The translations under genes were made by a program, and so were the position numbers. Below are positions 30,922 through 39,827 of a stretch of DNA of 64,000 nucleotides, piece after piece. The notes beneath the pieces are model-generated. The model was not told the origin of the DNA and ran no database searches. It saw nothing but the letters and a program-made list of their open reading frames with translations. This DNA is from Enterococcus montenegrensis (GTDB taxonomy: Bacteria; Bacillota; Bacilli; Lactobacillales; Enterococcaceae). The number at the start of each line of letters is the position of its first letter. Positions within the stretch are counted from its first letter, which is position 1. The stretch lies in the NCBI RefSeq assembly GCF_029983095.1, contig NZ_CP120467.1, forward strand, positions 1,107,001-1,171,000, written 5' to 3'.

Positions 30922-31000
30922 AAAAAAGAGAATGATAAAATTGTGCCGTTGAAAAGTTTAACTTTTTAACGGGGAACACAATTGTTCATTCTCTTTTTAC
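30922..31000. terminator. Long two-part terminator hairpin
   Basis: AAAAAGAGAATGA pairs with TCATTCTCTTTTT, and an inner stem (AATTGTG..CACAATT and CCGTT..AACGG) extends it. A-run and T-run flanks allow function from both sides, serving the aminotransferase and the convergent small gene. Confidence 0.8.
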
Positions 31001-31053
31001 ACATATGTAAAAACAAGTATTGTGGTTATGTAAATGTATTTTTATTCGGTTTG

Positions 31054-31227
31054 TTAAAGAAGCTCGCAGACTTTTTTACTGATGATAATCCTTTTTGCGT
31101 ACTTGGTTTCTAATTCTTCGTTTGGATCGGTGACATTGATTAAAAATGAATTTTGATATTCTTTTTCAATCCAGCCATAAAATTTTTCGTCTTGCCAGAT
31201 AAAGCTAACATTTGATGGTTGTTTCAT
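31054..31227 (-). CDS. Small protein, possibly DUF2187-like, 57 residues
   Basis: Minus-strand frame starting MKQPSNVSFIWQDEKFYGWI and ending with the segment TKYAKRIIISKKVCELL. AAGGAGG is 8-9 nt before the ATG, an excellent ribosome site. The pattern of an N-terminal VSFxW..G strand pair, then NSFLINV, then a KY..R.IISKK end resembles the DUF2187 small-domain family; this match is from memory and is tentative. No function is known. Confidence 0.65.
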   Translation of the reverse strand: MKQPSNVSFIWQDEKFYGWIEKEYQNSFLINVTDPNEELETKYAKRIIISKKVCELL

Positions 31228-31359
31228 TCTAAAATCCTCCTTATTTTTTCAATTGTTGCGAAAAAGTTGCTCGTTTTCGGTAGCGCCTTTGCGGGTATTA
31301 TGTGATAAAATATACAAAAAGGGTAATGCTAATTCGCATAATTGGAGGCAGTTAGAATA

Positions 31360-32193
31360 ATGACAGCAGAAAATGTTTCGTTTGGCCACGTTTTAAAACA
31401 AATTCGTAAAGATCGTAAATTAACGCAAAAAATGTTGTCGCAAAATATTTGTTCGCAAAGTGTCTTAAGTCGGATTGAAAATGATGAAGAATTACCAAAT
31501 GTCTTGGTGATGCAAAATTTGTGCGAACGCTTAGGCGTAACAATCGATCAAGTTATGACGCTCCACTTTGAGGAGATTAGAAAAGTAAATTTACTCTTAG
31601 ATCAAATGGCCTATCACTTTTTTCATAAAGAGTATATAAAGCTTGCTGCCTTATTAAACCAACCAGCTATTTTAGACCAGTTGTATTTAGACACAGATTT
31701 ACAGCTCTATTACTATTATCTAGGTAGTTGTGAATACTTTTTGGGTAAAGATTTGGAGTTGGCTTTACAACATTTAAAACACGGTCTTTCTTATACATTT
31801 CAAGCAGATAAACATTTTATTGCTTCAAATGAAATTCAATTAATTTCTTGTATCGGTCGCGTGCAAGTGGATTTAGGCCAAAAAAAAGAAGGCGAGTTCA
31901 ACTTAACCTATAGTATGGAACTCTTTTATACATTGCCAAATGAACGTATCGACTGTCGGCTTGCAAAAGTTTTCTATAATTACGGTCTGTTTTTATATCG
32001 AGAAAAGCGTTATGACGAAGCGATGGACGTTGTCAAACGAGGAACGGAAATGGTGCGCAAACAAAAAAGTTATTATTATTTGGAAGAACTTTTCCGCCTT
32101 GAGGGCTTGATTTATGAAGCGCAGGGCAAAAATGAGCAATGCGAAAAATATTTCAAAATATCTAGCGCTGTCCAACGGATTACAAATCTGTAA
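31360..32193 (+). CDS. HTH/TPR transcriptional regulator, Rgg/PlcR-like
   Basis: A 277-residue protein with an N-terminal XRE-type helix-turn-helix (FGHVLKQIRKDRKLTQKMLS then SQSVLSRIENDEELPNVLVM) and an all-helical C-terminal part with TPR-like pairs (YYYLGSCEYFLGKDLELALQ, KVFYNYGLFLYREKRYDEAM, YYLEELFRLEGLIYEAQGKN). This layout is that of the RNPP/Rgg peptide-sensing regulators. No small peptide gene with an export signal is visible next to it, so its ligand is unknown. The start at 31360 has TTGGAGG 11 nt upstream. nagA follows 75 nt later. Confidence 0.8.
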   Translation: MTAENVSFGHVLKQIRKDRKLTQKMLSQNICSQSVLSRIENDEELPNVLVMQNLCERLGVTIDQVMTLHFEEIRKVNLLLDQMAYHFFHKEYIKLAALLNQPAILDQLYLDTDLQLYYYYLGSCEYFLGKDLELALQHLKHGLSYTFQADKHFIASNEIQLISCIGRVQVDLGQKKEGEFNLTYSMELFYTLPNERIDCRLAKVFYNYGLFLYREKRYDEAMDVVKRGTEMVRKQKSYYYLEELFRLEGLIYEAQGKNEQCEKYFKISSAVQRITNL

Positions 32194-32268
32194 AATGGTG
32201 TAGACCTTTCTTGACTTCTGGGAAAAGAAGGAGTAATTTTAAGTTAGTAAATCAAAGGAGCGATTTAA

Positions 32269-33417
32269 ATGCGAACATTTATTTATGCTGACAAGTTTTT
32301 CTTAAACTCTGATACCAAATCAGCCGGCTATTTAGAAATTATTGACGGAAAATTTGGTAACTACTATGCTGAACTACCTGAAAAAGATGCGAATATTATT
32401 GACCATAGTGGCAAATGGATTGCCCCAGGTTTAGTGGATACACATATTCATGGTTACAAAAACCAAGATGTTATGGACAATAATGCTGAAGGTTTGAAAA
32501 TCATGTCTGAAGGTTTGTTGGAATGTGGCGTAACTTCTTATTTGCCAACAACTTTAACTTCTACAAAAGAGTTATTAAAAGATGTTGCAAAAACAATTGG
32601 CGACACATACCAAGATGTAAAAGGTGCTAAAATTCAAGGGATTTATTTTGAAGGACCATTCTTTACAGAAGAACATAAAGGTGCGCAAAATCCATCTTAC
32701 TTTGGCGACCCAGATATTGATACTTTCCATGAATGGCAAGAAGCTTCTGGCGGCTTGATTAAAAAAATTGCGTTAGCTCCTGAACGTAAAGGCGTTAGCG
32801 AATTTGTTAACCAAGTAACTGAAGAAGGTGTTGTTGTTGCATTGGGTCACAGCAATGCAACGCTAGAAGAAGCAACGGAAGCTGTTGAAGCTGGAGCAAG
32901 CGTGTTTGTTCACGCTTATAATGGGATGCGTGGTTTGAATCACCGCGAACCCGGTATGGTTGGTGCGCTACTTAGCCTGCAACATGTATTTTCAGAATTA
33001 ATTTGTGATGGTCACCATGTTCACCCACAAGCGGCTGAAATTTTAATGGAAAAAGCAGGACATGATCATGTAGCATTAATCACGGACTGCATGATGGCTG
33101 GCGGTATGCCAGATGGAAATTATATTTTAGGCGAATTTCCTGTAGTCGTAAAAGATGGTACTGCTCGTATGAAAGAAGGCAATTTAGCCGGTAGTATTTT
33201 GAAATTAAAAGAAGCAATCAAAAATGTAGTGGATTGGGAAATTGCCACACCAGAAGAAGCGATTATGATGGCAACTTGGGTTCCAGCTGTCAGCTGTAAA
33301 ATCGATGACAAATGTGGTTTGATTAAAAAAGGGCGGGATGCAGACTTTATCGTCTTGAATCCCGATATGACATTAGCTGCCACTTATTTAGATGGCACAA
33401 AACGCTACGAAGCTTAA
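32269..33417 (+). CDS. nagA: N-acetylglucosamine-6-phosphate deacetylase
   Basis: Produces glucosamine-6-phosphate in amino sugar use and wall recycling. The 382-residue amidohydrolase has GLVDTHIHGYKNQD (metal site), GIYFEGPFF with the metal-binding Glu, ALGHSNATLEEA, HAYNGMRGLNHREPGMVGAL and the catalytic Asp in ALITDCMMAGG. AAAGGAG precedes the ATG. No nagB or sugar PTS gene is next to it. Confidence 0.96.
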   Translation: MRTFIYADKFFLNSDTKSAGYLEIIDGKFGNYYAELPEKDANIIDHSGKWIAPGLVDTHIHGYKNQDVMDNNAEGLKIMSEGLLECGVTSYLPTTLTSTKELLKDVAKTIGDTYQDVKGAKIQGIYFEGPFFTEEHKGAQNPSYFGDPDIDTFHEWQEASGGLIKKIALAPERKGVSEFVNQVTEEGVVVALGHSNATLEEATEAVEAGASVFVHAYNGMRGLNHREPGMVGALLSLQHVFSELICDGHHVHPQAAEILMEKAGHDHVALITDCMMAGGMPDGNYILGEFPVVVKDGTARMKEGNLAGSILKLKEAIKNVVDWEIATPEEAIMMATWVPAVSCKIDDKCGLIKKGRDADFIVLNPDMTLAATYLDGTKRYEA

Positions 33418-33434
33418 TTTAAATAGATTTTTTT

Positions 33435-33469
33435 GACGATAGCCAAAATATTGGTTATCGTCTTTTTTT
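33435..33469 (+). terminator. Terminator after nagA
   Basis: A 12-bp stem with one G-U pair (33435-33446 with 33451-33462), then seven T. Confidence 0.85.
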
Positions 33470-33537
33470 GTTGCAGGAAATACTTTGCGTTATTTTAAAT
33501 TTCCGTCAAAGAAAAAATGAAATTCGACAGTTGAATT

Positions 33538-33566
33538 TTTGTGTAAGAAATATCTTGTGTTAAACT
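33538..33566 (+). promoter_or_regulatory. Possible promoter of the ABC transporter
   Basis: TTTGTG (33538-33543), 17-nt spacer, extended -10 TGTTAAACT with TAAACT at 33561-33566. A 6-bp dyad AAATTC/GAATTT at about 33522-33540 overlaps the -35 and might be an operator. Confidence 0.4.
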
Positions 33567-33604
33567 TAAATTAACGAGAATTTTTTTGTGAGGGAGCTAA
33601 TTTT

Positions 33605-34306
33605 ATGAGTTATATCGAAGTATTTAATGAGGTGAAAAAGTATCAAATGGGCAACACTGAAATCATCGCCAATGATAATATTACCTTCAGTGTTGAAAAG
33701 GGTGAAGTTGCTGTTATTTTAGGGCCAAGTGGTGCTGGAAAATCGACAGTTCTAAATATATTGGGAGGAATGGATACTTGTGATAGTGGCCAAGTTACAG
33801 TGGACGGCGTAGACATTGCCCGTTTTGATGCCAAACAATTAACCGGTTATCGAAGAAATGACGTGGGTTTTGTCTTCCAGTTTTATAATTTAGTTCCTAA
33901 CTTGACTGCCAAAGAAAACGTAGAATTAGCATCACAAATTGTAACTGATGCTATGGATGCAGAAGAGGTTTTGCTTAAAGTTGGTTTAGGCAAACGTATG
34001 AATAACTTCCCGGCACAATTGTCCGGAGGGGAGCAACAAAGAGTAACGATTGCTCGGGCTTTGGCAAAAAAACCTAAAATCTTGCTTTGTGACGAACCAA
34101 CTGGGGCATTGGATTATGAAACAGGGAAACAGATTTTGGAAATTTTAAAAGATACAGCAGCGGAATTTCAAACAACGGTAATTATTATTACCCATAATTC
34201 TGCTATTGCACCAATGGCCGATCGGGTGATTAAAATTAACGACGCCAAGGTTAGAAGTATCACGCTAAACGAAAACCCACTTTCTGTTGCAGAGATTGCG
34301 TGGTGA
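33605..34306 (+). CDS. ABC transporter ATPase (MacB/LolD type)
   Basis: A 233-residue ATPase with Walker A LGPSGAGKSTVLN, Q-loop VFQFYNLVPNLT, signature LSGGEQQRVTIARAL, Walker B LLCDEPTGALD and the switch His in IIITHN. The sequence type is that of ATPases paired with FtsX-like permeases, used for peptide or lipid extrusion or antimicrobial sensing rather than nutrient import. The permease gene starts 8 nt after its stop but carries a premature stop. Confidence 0.93.
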   Translation: MSYIEVFNEVKKYQMGNTEIIANDNITFSVEKGEVAVILGPSGAGKSTVLNILGGMDTCDSGQVTVDGVDIARFDAKQLTGYRRNDVGFVFQFYNLVPNLTAKENVELASQIVTDAMDAEEVLLKVGLGKRMNNFPAQLSGGEQQRVTIARALAKKPKILLCDEPTGALDYETGKQILEILKDTAAEFQTTVIIITHNSAIAPMADRVIKINDAKVRSITLNENPLSVAEIAW

Positions 34307-34313
34307 GGAATAG

Positions 34314-35669
34314 ATGAAAAGTGCTTTGCTCAAAACAAGTTTGAAAGAGATAAAAAATTCACCGGCTCGCTTTTTGTCGATTCTAGGTATCATCTTTTTA
34401 GGAACAGCCTTTTTTGTTGGGATTGGTGCAACAGGACCAGACATGATCACCTCTAGTGATAATTATTACGATCAAACGCAATTAGCAGATGCTACCATAA
34501 TAGCAACATTAGGTCTATCCGATACGGATCTTGATTTAATCAAAGAAGATAGCCAAGTCGCAACCGCAGAACCGGAATATATGCTTGATTTAAATTTAAG
34601 CGATAAAAACCAAGTATTGCGATTTTTGGGTTATGATAAAAAACAAAAGCTAAATCAGTATCACATCGTAAAAGGGCGCTTACCCAAACAGTCAGGTGAA
34701 ATTGCATTAGATGATTTAGCAGACTATCACAAAGACTACCGCATTGGTGACAAATTTACAGTGGCAGTTGATGATGATAAAAAACAACAGCTAAAAAGAA
34801 GAGAATTTAAAGTTGTGGGGTTTGTGAATAGCCCGGAATACATTGAAAATATTAAACGTGGGAATACCAATGTTGGCACTGGTACGGTCGATTATTTTGC
34901 AGTCGTTGATAAAAGTGACTTGAATCTTAAAGCCTATAGCCGGATTTTGGTGCAATTTAAAGATAGTAAAAAACAGGTGGCCTATTCAAAAACTTATGAA
35001 GATACTACGGATAAAGGAATTAAAAGTCTAAAAAGAAAGTTGGCTAAAAGACCACAGTTACGTCTAGTTGAGGTCAAAGAAGAAGCTCAAGTACAATTAA
35101 AAGCAGTTCAAGCTGAAATTACAAAAGGCGAGAAAGCTTTAGACACAGGCGAAGATAAACTAAAAGCAGCCAAAGAAAAAATTGACAATGCCAAAAAGGA
35201 ATTAGCCACCAAAACAAAAGACGGCAAAATAGCCCAAGAAACAGCGGCAAAAAATTTGGCCACAGAAGAAGAGGAACTCCAGCAGCAAAATGAAGAATTA
35301 AACCAACAGGAGCAATTGTTAAAAACTGAGCAAGAAAATGTAAGAAAAGCGCGTAAAGCGGCAACTACTGCTCCAGCTTCCCAGGAAAATGATTTGAAAA
35401 TCAAACAAGTTCAAGCACAAATTACGAGTGGAAATGATTTGAAAAGTCAGTTAGAGCAACTGACGGTTGATGAAGAAGAACTTTCAGATCTGATTAGTGA
35501 ACAGAAAAGTTCCCTTTTGCAACTGGCAGAATCATTGCAAGCCGACGAGCTGGTTAAAATGATCAACAATTGGGATGAAGAAAATACGACGTCAGCCGAT
35601 ATTACGGCAGCTTTAAAAGAAGTCACCAAACAAGTGAGCGACTTAAAAAATCAGTTAACACAATTGTAA
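34314..35669 (+). CDS. ABC permease, N-terminal part ended by an in-frame TAA
   Basis: First 451 codons of an FtsX-like permease. One membrane helix (LSILGIIFLGTAFFVGIGA) is followed by an extracellular MacB-like domain and then, from about residue 255, a long coiled coil rich in Glu, Lys and Gln. The frame ends at TAA (35667-35669) in the middle of the coiled coil. The same frame continues without another stop to 37676, so a single sense codon, for example CAA (Gln), has become TAA. GAGGAA lies before the ATG. As it stands the product has only one membrane helix and cannot form a transporter. Confidence 0.85.
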   Translation: MKSALLKTSLKEIKNSPARFLSILGIIFLGTAFFVGIGATGPDMITSSDNYYDQTQLADATIIATLGLSDTDLDLIKEDSQVATAEPEYMLDLNLSDKNQVLRFLGYDKKQKLNQYHIVKGRLPKQSGEIALDDLADYHKDYRIGDKFTVAVDDDKKQQLKRREFKVVGFVNSPEYIENIKRGNTNVGTGTVDYFAVVDKSDLNLKAYSRILVQFKDSKKQVAYSKTYEDTTDKGIKSLKRKLAKRPQLRLVEVKEEAQVQLKAVQAEITKGEKALDTGEDKLKAAKEKIDNAKKELATKTKDGKIAQETAAKNLATEEEELQQQNEELNQQEQLLKTEQENVRKARKAATTAPASQENDLKIKQVQAQITSGNDLKSQLEQLTVDEEELSDLISEQKSSLLQLAESLQADELVKMINNWDEENTTSADITAALKEVTKQVSDLKNQLTQL

Positions 35670-37676
35670 AATAGTCAAACAGACAGCTCTTTTGATCTTC
35701 GTGAGATTGAAGAAAAAGAACGGAGCTTAGCCCAAGAAAAAACAAAATTGGAAGAAGCAAAAAAAGCACTGGAACAAGATGCTGAAAAATTGAGCACAAC
35801 TAAACAAACCCTAGCCAAAGAAAATGAAAAGGCCAAAGAGGATTTGCAAAAGGCTGAAACTCAAATCTCAGATAGCGAAAAAGAATACCAAAAGCAATTG
35901 GCAGATTTTCAAGCAGAAACAAGTGCCAATATGCCTAAATTACTAGATGCAGAATTACAATTAAAAAATGAGCAAAAACGTTTAAGTGACCTAAAGCCAG
36001 CCGAGTATATTTTTAGTGATCGCAATGATAATCCTGGCTATACAGAATACAAGCAAAATGCCGATCGCATTACCTCGCTAGCGACCGTTTTTCCTCTGAT
36101 ATTTTACTTGATTGCAGCATTGGTTAGTTTGACTACTATGAGTAGAATGGTAGAAGAAAAAAGAGGCGAGATTGGAACTTTTAAAGCGTTAGGGTATCGC
36201 AATTATGAAATTGCTTTGAAATTTCTTATTTATTCCTTATTAGCGGGAATTATCGGTTCACTACTGGGGTTATTGGTTGGCTTCAAGTTGTTTCCAAGTA
36301 TTATTATTGAAGCCTATGGTCAACTTTATAACTTGCCTTCTTTTGTTACACCATGGTATTTAAATTATACGATCATCGGTATTGTCGTTGGTTTGATTTG
36401 TACCGTTGGAGTCGCGATGTTGACGGTGCGACTTGATTTAATTGCACCCCCTGCAACTTTGCTGCGTCCTAAAGCACCAAAGGCCGGAAAACGCGTGTGG
36501 TTAGAAAATATTAAACCGTTGTGGAAACGCCTGAACTTTAATCAAAAAGTCACACTGCGAAACTTATTTCGGTATAAATTGCGGATGCTGATGACAATTG
36601 TCGGGATTGCCGGCTGTACGGCCATGATTGTGACCGGATTTGGTTTGCGGGACTCCATTACCGATATCATCCCTTTGCAATTTGAGAAATTGTGGCATTA
36701 CCAAGCTGTTGTTTCCTTTAGTGATGATCAGGCAGCAAAAGATCGTTACCAAAAAGATGCCAAACAATTAAATCGCTATCAAGACACGCTGTCAGTTAGC
36801 ATGGAGACCTTCAACGTTTCCGGTCATGGTAAAACACCGCAAGATGTTAGTGTCTATGTACCGCAAAATGCCAAAGATTTAGACCAGTTCATTTTATTAA
36901 ATAATCGTCAAAGTAAGCGGGAATACCAATTACAAAACAAGGGTGCTGTAATTAATGAAAAATTGGCGCAACTTTTTGACCTAAAAATTGGGGACACCAT
37001 TCAATTAAAAGATAACAATAAACAAAGCTATCCAGTTAAAGTCGCGGGAATTGCTGAGAACTATACCGGACATTTTGCTTATTTGAGCCCAGCTTATTAT
37101 GAACAAGTCTTTCGTAAAAAGCCGGATTACAATGCTGCTTTCTTATTATTTAAAAAGGATTTAACCAGCAGTCAGGAAAAAGACGTAGCCGAAAAGTTGA
37201 TGGACAATCCTGGTATTGTCAATGTAACTTTTCTATCAGACTCACTAAATGCACTAGATGACACGACCCAAGCGTTGACGATTGTAGTTTGGGTATTGAT
37301 TATCTCAGCGGGACTTTTGGCCTTCATTGTTTTGTATAACTTAAACAATATCAATATCTCCGAGAGAATTCGCGAGCTTTCAACCATCAAAGTCTTAGGA
37401 TTTTACGATAATGAATTAACTATGTATATCTATCGGGAAAATATTATTTTAACAATCTTCGGTATTTTACTTGGATTAATCTTAGGTAAAATTGAACACG
37501 ATTTTGTCTTGAAGACAGTAGAGTTAGATATGGTCATGTTTTCACCAACTATTCAGCCTTTGAGCTATTTGTATGCCAGTCTCATTACAATCTTCTTTAC
37601 GATAATTGTGGGTATTTTTGTCTATGTTAAGTTAAAAAACGTGGATATGATTGAAGCCTTAAAATCAAATGAATAA
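35670..37676 (+). pseudogene. ABC permease, C-terminal part stranded behind the stop
   Basis: Same frame as the upstream fragment. It contains the rest of the coiled coil (to about 36000), then three membrane helices around ATVFPLIFYLIAALVSLTTM, FLIYSLLAGIIGSLLGLLVG and YTIIGIVVGLICTVGVAML, then a second FtsX-like half: KVTLRNLFRYKLRMLMTIVG, an extracellular domain, and the closing helices ALTIVVWVLIISAGLLAFIV, IILTIFGILLGLILGKIE and LYASLITIFFTIIVGIFV. No ribosome site precedes any early start codon (the first is a TTG at 35748). All motifs are undecayed, so the break is recent, or a base error, or is read through. The intact protein would have about 1120 residues. Confidence 0.8.
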
Positions 37677-37735
37677 AAAAGATCAAGTCCGTTTTGTTTT
37701 TTGTCTTAAGAGACAAGCGGACGGATCTTTTTTAT
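37675..37735 (+). terminator. Terminator after the ABC permease
   Basis: AAAAAAGATC..GTCCG pairs imperfectly with CGGAC..GATCTTTTTT; an inner TTGTCT/AGACAA pair closes the loop. Confidence 0.7.
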
Positions 37736-37757
37736 TTTTCTTTGTATCCGTTTTCGT

Positions 37758-37786
37758 TTTGTGTCTTAGGACAGTTTTGTTACAAT
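37758..37786 (+). promoter_or_regulatory. Possible promoter of the oad genes
   Basis: TTTGTG (37758-37763), 17-nt spacer and extended -10 TGTTACAAT (TACAAT at 37781-37786), 30 nt before the first ATG. Confidence 0.45.
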
Positions 37787-37815
37787 TAAAGTAATAACAA
37801 CAAAGGAGGAGAAAA

Positions 37816-37941
37816 ATGTCTTTAAAAGAAGCAGGAATGATTACAATTGTTGCCATGTTATTTGTCTTTTTTATTTTAACGGCATTATGGGGTGCGTTAC
37901 TTTTATTTAAAAAGATTTTTAAGGAGATGAAAGATGACTGA
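37816..37941 (+). CDS. OadG-like small membrane subunit, 41 residues
   Basis: Starts MSLKEAGMITIVAMLFVFFI behind AAAGGAGGAG. One membrane helix (residues about 7-31) is followed by the basic tail LFKKIFKEMKDD. Size, topology and position directly before oadB match the gamma-type subunit (OadG/OadH) of sodium-translocating decarboxylases, though it lacks the extended C-terminal metal-binding part. Its last 8 nt overlap the oadB start. Confidence 0.7.
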   Translation: MSLKEAGMITIVAMLFVFFILTALWGALLLFKKIFKEMKDD

Positions 37942-39064
37942 GATTATACAAAATATGATAGAAACATCGGGTTTTGCCGGCATGACGGGAAAACATTTGA
38001 TTATGATTTTAATTGCGATTATTTTTTTATACTTGGCGATTTTTAAAGAATATGAGCCTTACTTACTATTACCCATTTCTTTTGGTATTTTATTGGTGAA
38101 TTTACCTTTTACAGGAATTTTTGCTAGCCCGACAGATGTTGAACCAGGGGGACTTTTGTATTATTTGTATCAAGGAACAAATCTGGGAATTTATCCACCG
38201 CTTATCTTTTTATGTTTGGGGGCATCCACTGACTTTGGTCCTTTAATAGCTAATCCCAAAACCCTACTTTTAGGTGCGGCAGCGCAATTTGGAATTTTTG
38301 CGGCCTTCTTTGGGGCGATTTTACTCGGTATGACTGGACCAGAAGCGGCAGCAACCGGAATTATAGGTGGTGCAGATGGTCCGACTGCCATTTATTTGAC
38401 TACCAGATTAGCGCCGCATCTATTGTCTGTGATTGCAATTGCCGCATACTCTTATATGGCGCTAGTACCGTTGATTCAACCGCCAATTATTAATGCCTTA
38501 ACTACAAAAAAAGAGCGGAAAATTAAAATGCAAATGCAACGGACAGTAACAAAAAAAGAACGGATTGTTTTTCCAATTTTTACCACCATTTTTGTAGCGC
38601 TGGTGGTTCCGGCAGCGACGACCTTAATTGGTTGTCTGATGTTGGGTAATTTGATTCGTGAATCACAAGTGGTACCTAAGTTAACTGAAACGCTGCAAAA
38701 TGCTATGATGTATATTATTACCATTTTGCTAGGGTTAACGGTTGGTGCCAAAGCAGAAGCGGACATTTTTTTATCGTTAGAAACAATCAAAATTATCATT
38801 TTAGGATTATTTGCTTTTGCCATTGGAACGGCCGCAGGAATATTATTTGGCAAATTAATGTGTAAACTAACAAAGGGCGAAATAAATCCGATGATAGGTG
38901 CAGCCGGTGTCTCAGCAGTGCCGATGGCAGCCAGAGTGGTGCACAAGGAAGGTTTAAAAAATGACCCGACGAATTATTTGTTAATGCATGCCATGGGGCC
39001 TAATGTAGCTGGCATTATTGGTTCTGCCGTGGCAGCGGGAACGTTGTTAGCTTATTTTGGTTAA
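37934..39064 (+). CDS. oadB: Sodium-translocating decarboxylase beta subunit
   Basis: Membrane subunit that couples decarboxylation of a carboxybiotin to sodium export; 376 residues and about ten hydrophobic segments. Family signatures are visible: LCLGASTDFGPLIANPKTLL, the sodium-site loop GIIGGADGPTAIYLTTRLAP, SYMALVPLIQPPI and the C-terminal GAAGVSAVPMAARVVHKEG and HAMGPNVAGIIGSAVAAG. It starts inside the preceding oadG-like gene. No carboxyltransferase alpha or biotin carrier gene is present anywhere in the window, so the pump lacks a local partner. Whether the substrate is oxaloacetate, methylmalonyl-CoA or glutaconyl-CoA is open. Confidence 0.92.
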   Translation: MTEIIQNMIETSGFAGMTGKHLIMILIAIIFLYLAIFKEYEPYLLLPISFGILLVNLPFTGIFASPTDVEPGGLLYYLYQGTNLGIYPPLIFLCLGASTDFGPLIANPKTLLLGAAAQFGIFAAFFGAILLGMTGPEAAATGIIGGADGPTAIYLTTRLAPHLLSVIAIAAYSYMALVPLIQPPIINALTTKKERKIKMQMQRTVTKKERIVFPIFTTIFVALVVPAATTLIGCLMLGNLIRESQVVPKLTETLQNAMMYIITILLGLTVGAKAEADIFLSLETIKIIILGLFAFAIGTAAGILFGKLMCKLTKGEINPMIGAAGVSAVPMAARVVHKEGLKNDPTNYLLMHAMGPNVAGIIGSAVAAGTLLAYFG

Positions 39065-39080
39065 AAAAAGAAGATGGCCA

Positions 39081-39686
39081 TCATTGACCATCTTCTTTTT
39101 CATTTCTTTTTTTTATTTCGCTTTGTACTTCTGCAAGCATAAAGTGTAATTTTTCTTCTTTTTTCTTTAATTCCACTAAATCTTCGGCAATCTCTTTTTC
39201 TTTTTCGTTGGTCGGTGGCCGCAATATGAAGTTAATCGCTAAGGCAATAAACGTCCCTATAAAGGTGTCCAACACCCGATCAATGGCAAAATAAACCGAT
39301 TGGCTTTCGGTTACACTTAGCGTAATTAAAAGCATGGTGGCAATTGCTGAAATAATGCCAGAATTATTATTAATTCCATCAGAGACAATAATCACCAAAG
39401 CTACAAAAATCGGTAACGCAACCAATTCTACTAAGAAATCATGGTGAAAATATTGTTTGATAAAAAAATAAAGAATTGCGGCAATACCGCCAATTGAATT
39501 ACCCAAGACGCGAGATTTGCCAAAAGAAACGGTTGTGGTTAAATCTTGACGCAATGAAAAAACAGCAGCTAGCGCGGCAATCAAAGGTTGCCCACGGTCG
39601 ATAAAATGAAAAAGCAAGATACAAATCATAACTGCTAGTGCTGTTTTCATGGTGCGCATTCCAATTCGAAAACGTCCTAATCGCAT
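39081..39686 (-). CDS. Aromatic acid exporter-like (ArAE/FUSC) membrane protein
   Basis: A 201-residue protein with an N-terminal ArAE_1-type membrane domain: FRIGMRTMKTALAVMICILL, QPLIAALAAVFSLRQDLTTT, SRVLGNSIGGIAAILYFFIK and two or three further helices, then the loop FILRPPTNEKEKEI and a charged coiled-coil tail. AGGAGC is 7 nt before the ATG at 39686. It diverges from a related, longer gene at 39828. Substrate unknown. Confidence 0.8.
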   Translation of the reverse strand: MRLGRFRIGMRTMKTALAVMICILLFHFIDRGQPLIAALAAVFSLRQDLTTTVSFGKSRVLGNSIGGIAAILYFFIKQYFHHDFLVELVALPIFVALVIIVSDGINNNSGIISAIATMLLITLSVTESQSVYFAIDRVLDTFIGTFIALAINFILRPPTNEKEKEIAEDLVELKKKEEKLHFMLAEVQSEIKKRNEKEDGQ

Positions 39687-39784
39687 TATTTAGCTCCTGT
39701 TCTATAATTTTTGCTTTGTAAATAAGATGGTGAAATTTGATTGTTCTTCTATAAATATGATAACGAAAATCCATTAAGATTGCC

Positions 39785-39808
39785 AGTTTACTGTGAAATC
39801 GGTAAACT
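39785..39808. promoter_or_regulatory. Inverted repeat between the divergent exporter genes
   Basis: AGTTTAC and GTAAACT, separated by 10 nt, end 8 nt before the ribosome site of the 39828 gene. A possible shared operator or leader hairpin. Confidence 0.3.
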
Positions 39809-39827
39809 AAAAGCAAAGGAGGGTCTT

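Noticed and set aside
35748..37676. Second permease half as an independent gene starting at TTG 35748
   Set aside because: No ribosome site and the start falls inside a continuous coiled coil; it is the tail of the interrupted gene.
38476..38946. 156-residue minus-strand frame inside oadB
   Set aside because: Mirror frame of a membrane protein with regular codon pattern; no ribosome site.
39499..39816. 105-residue minus-strand frame between the exporter genes
   Set aside because: It is a frame shadow of the real exporter gene on the same strand and has no recognisable protein features.
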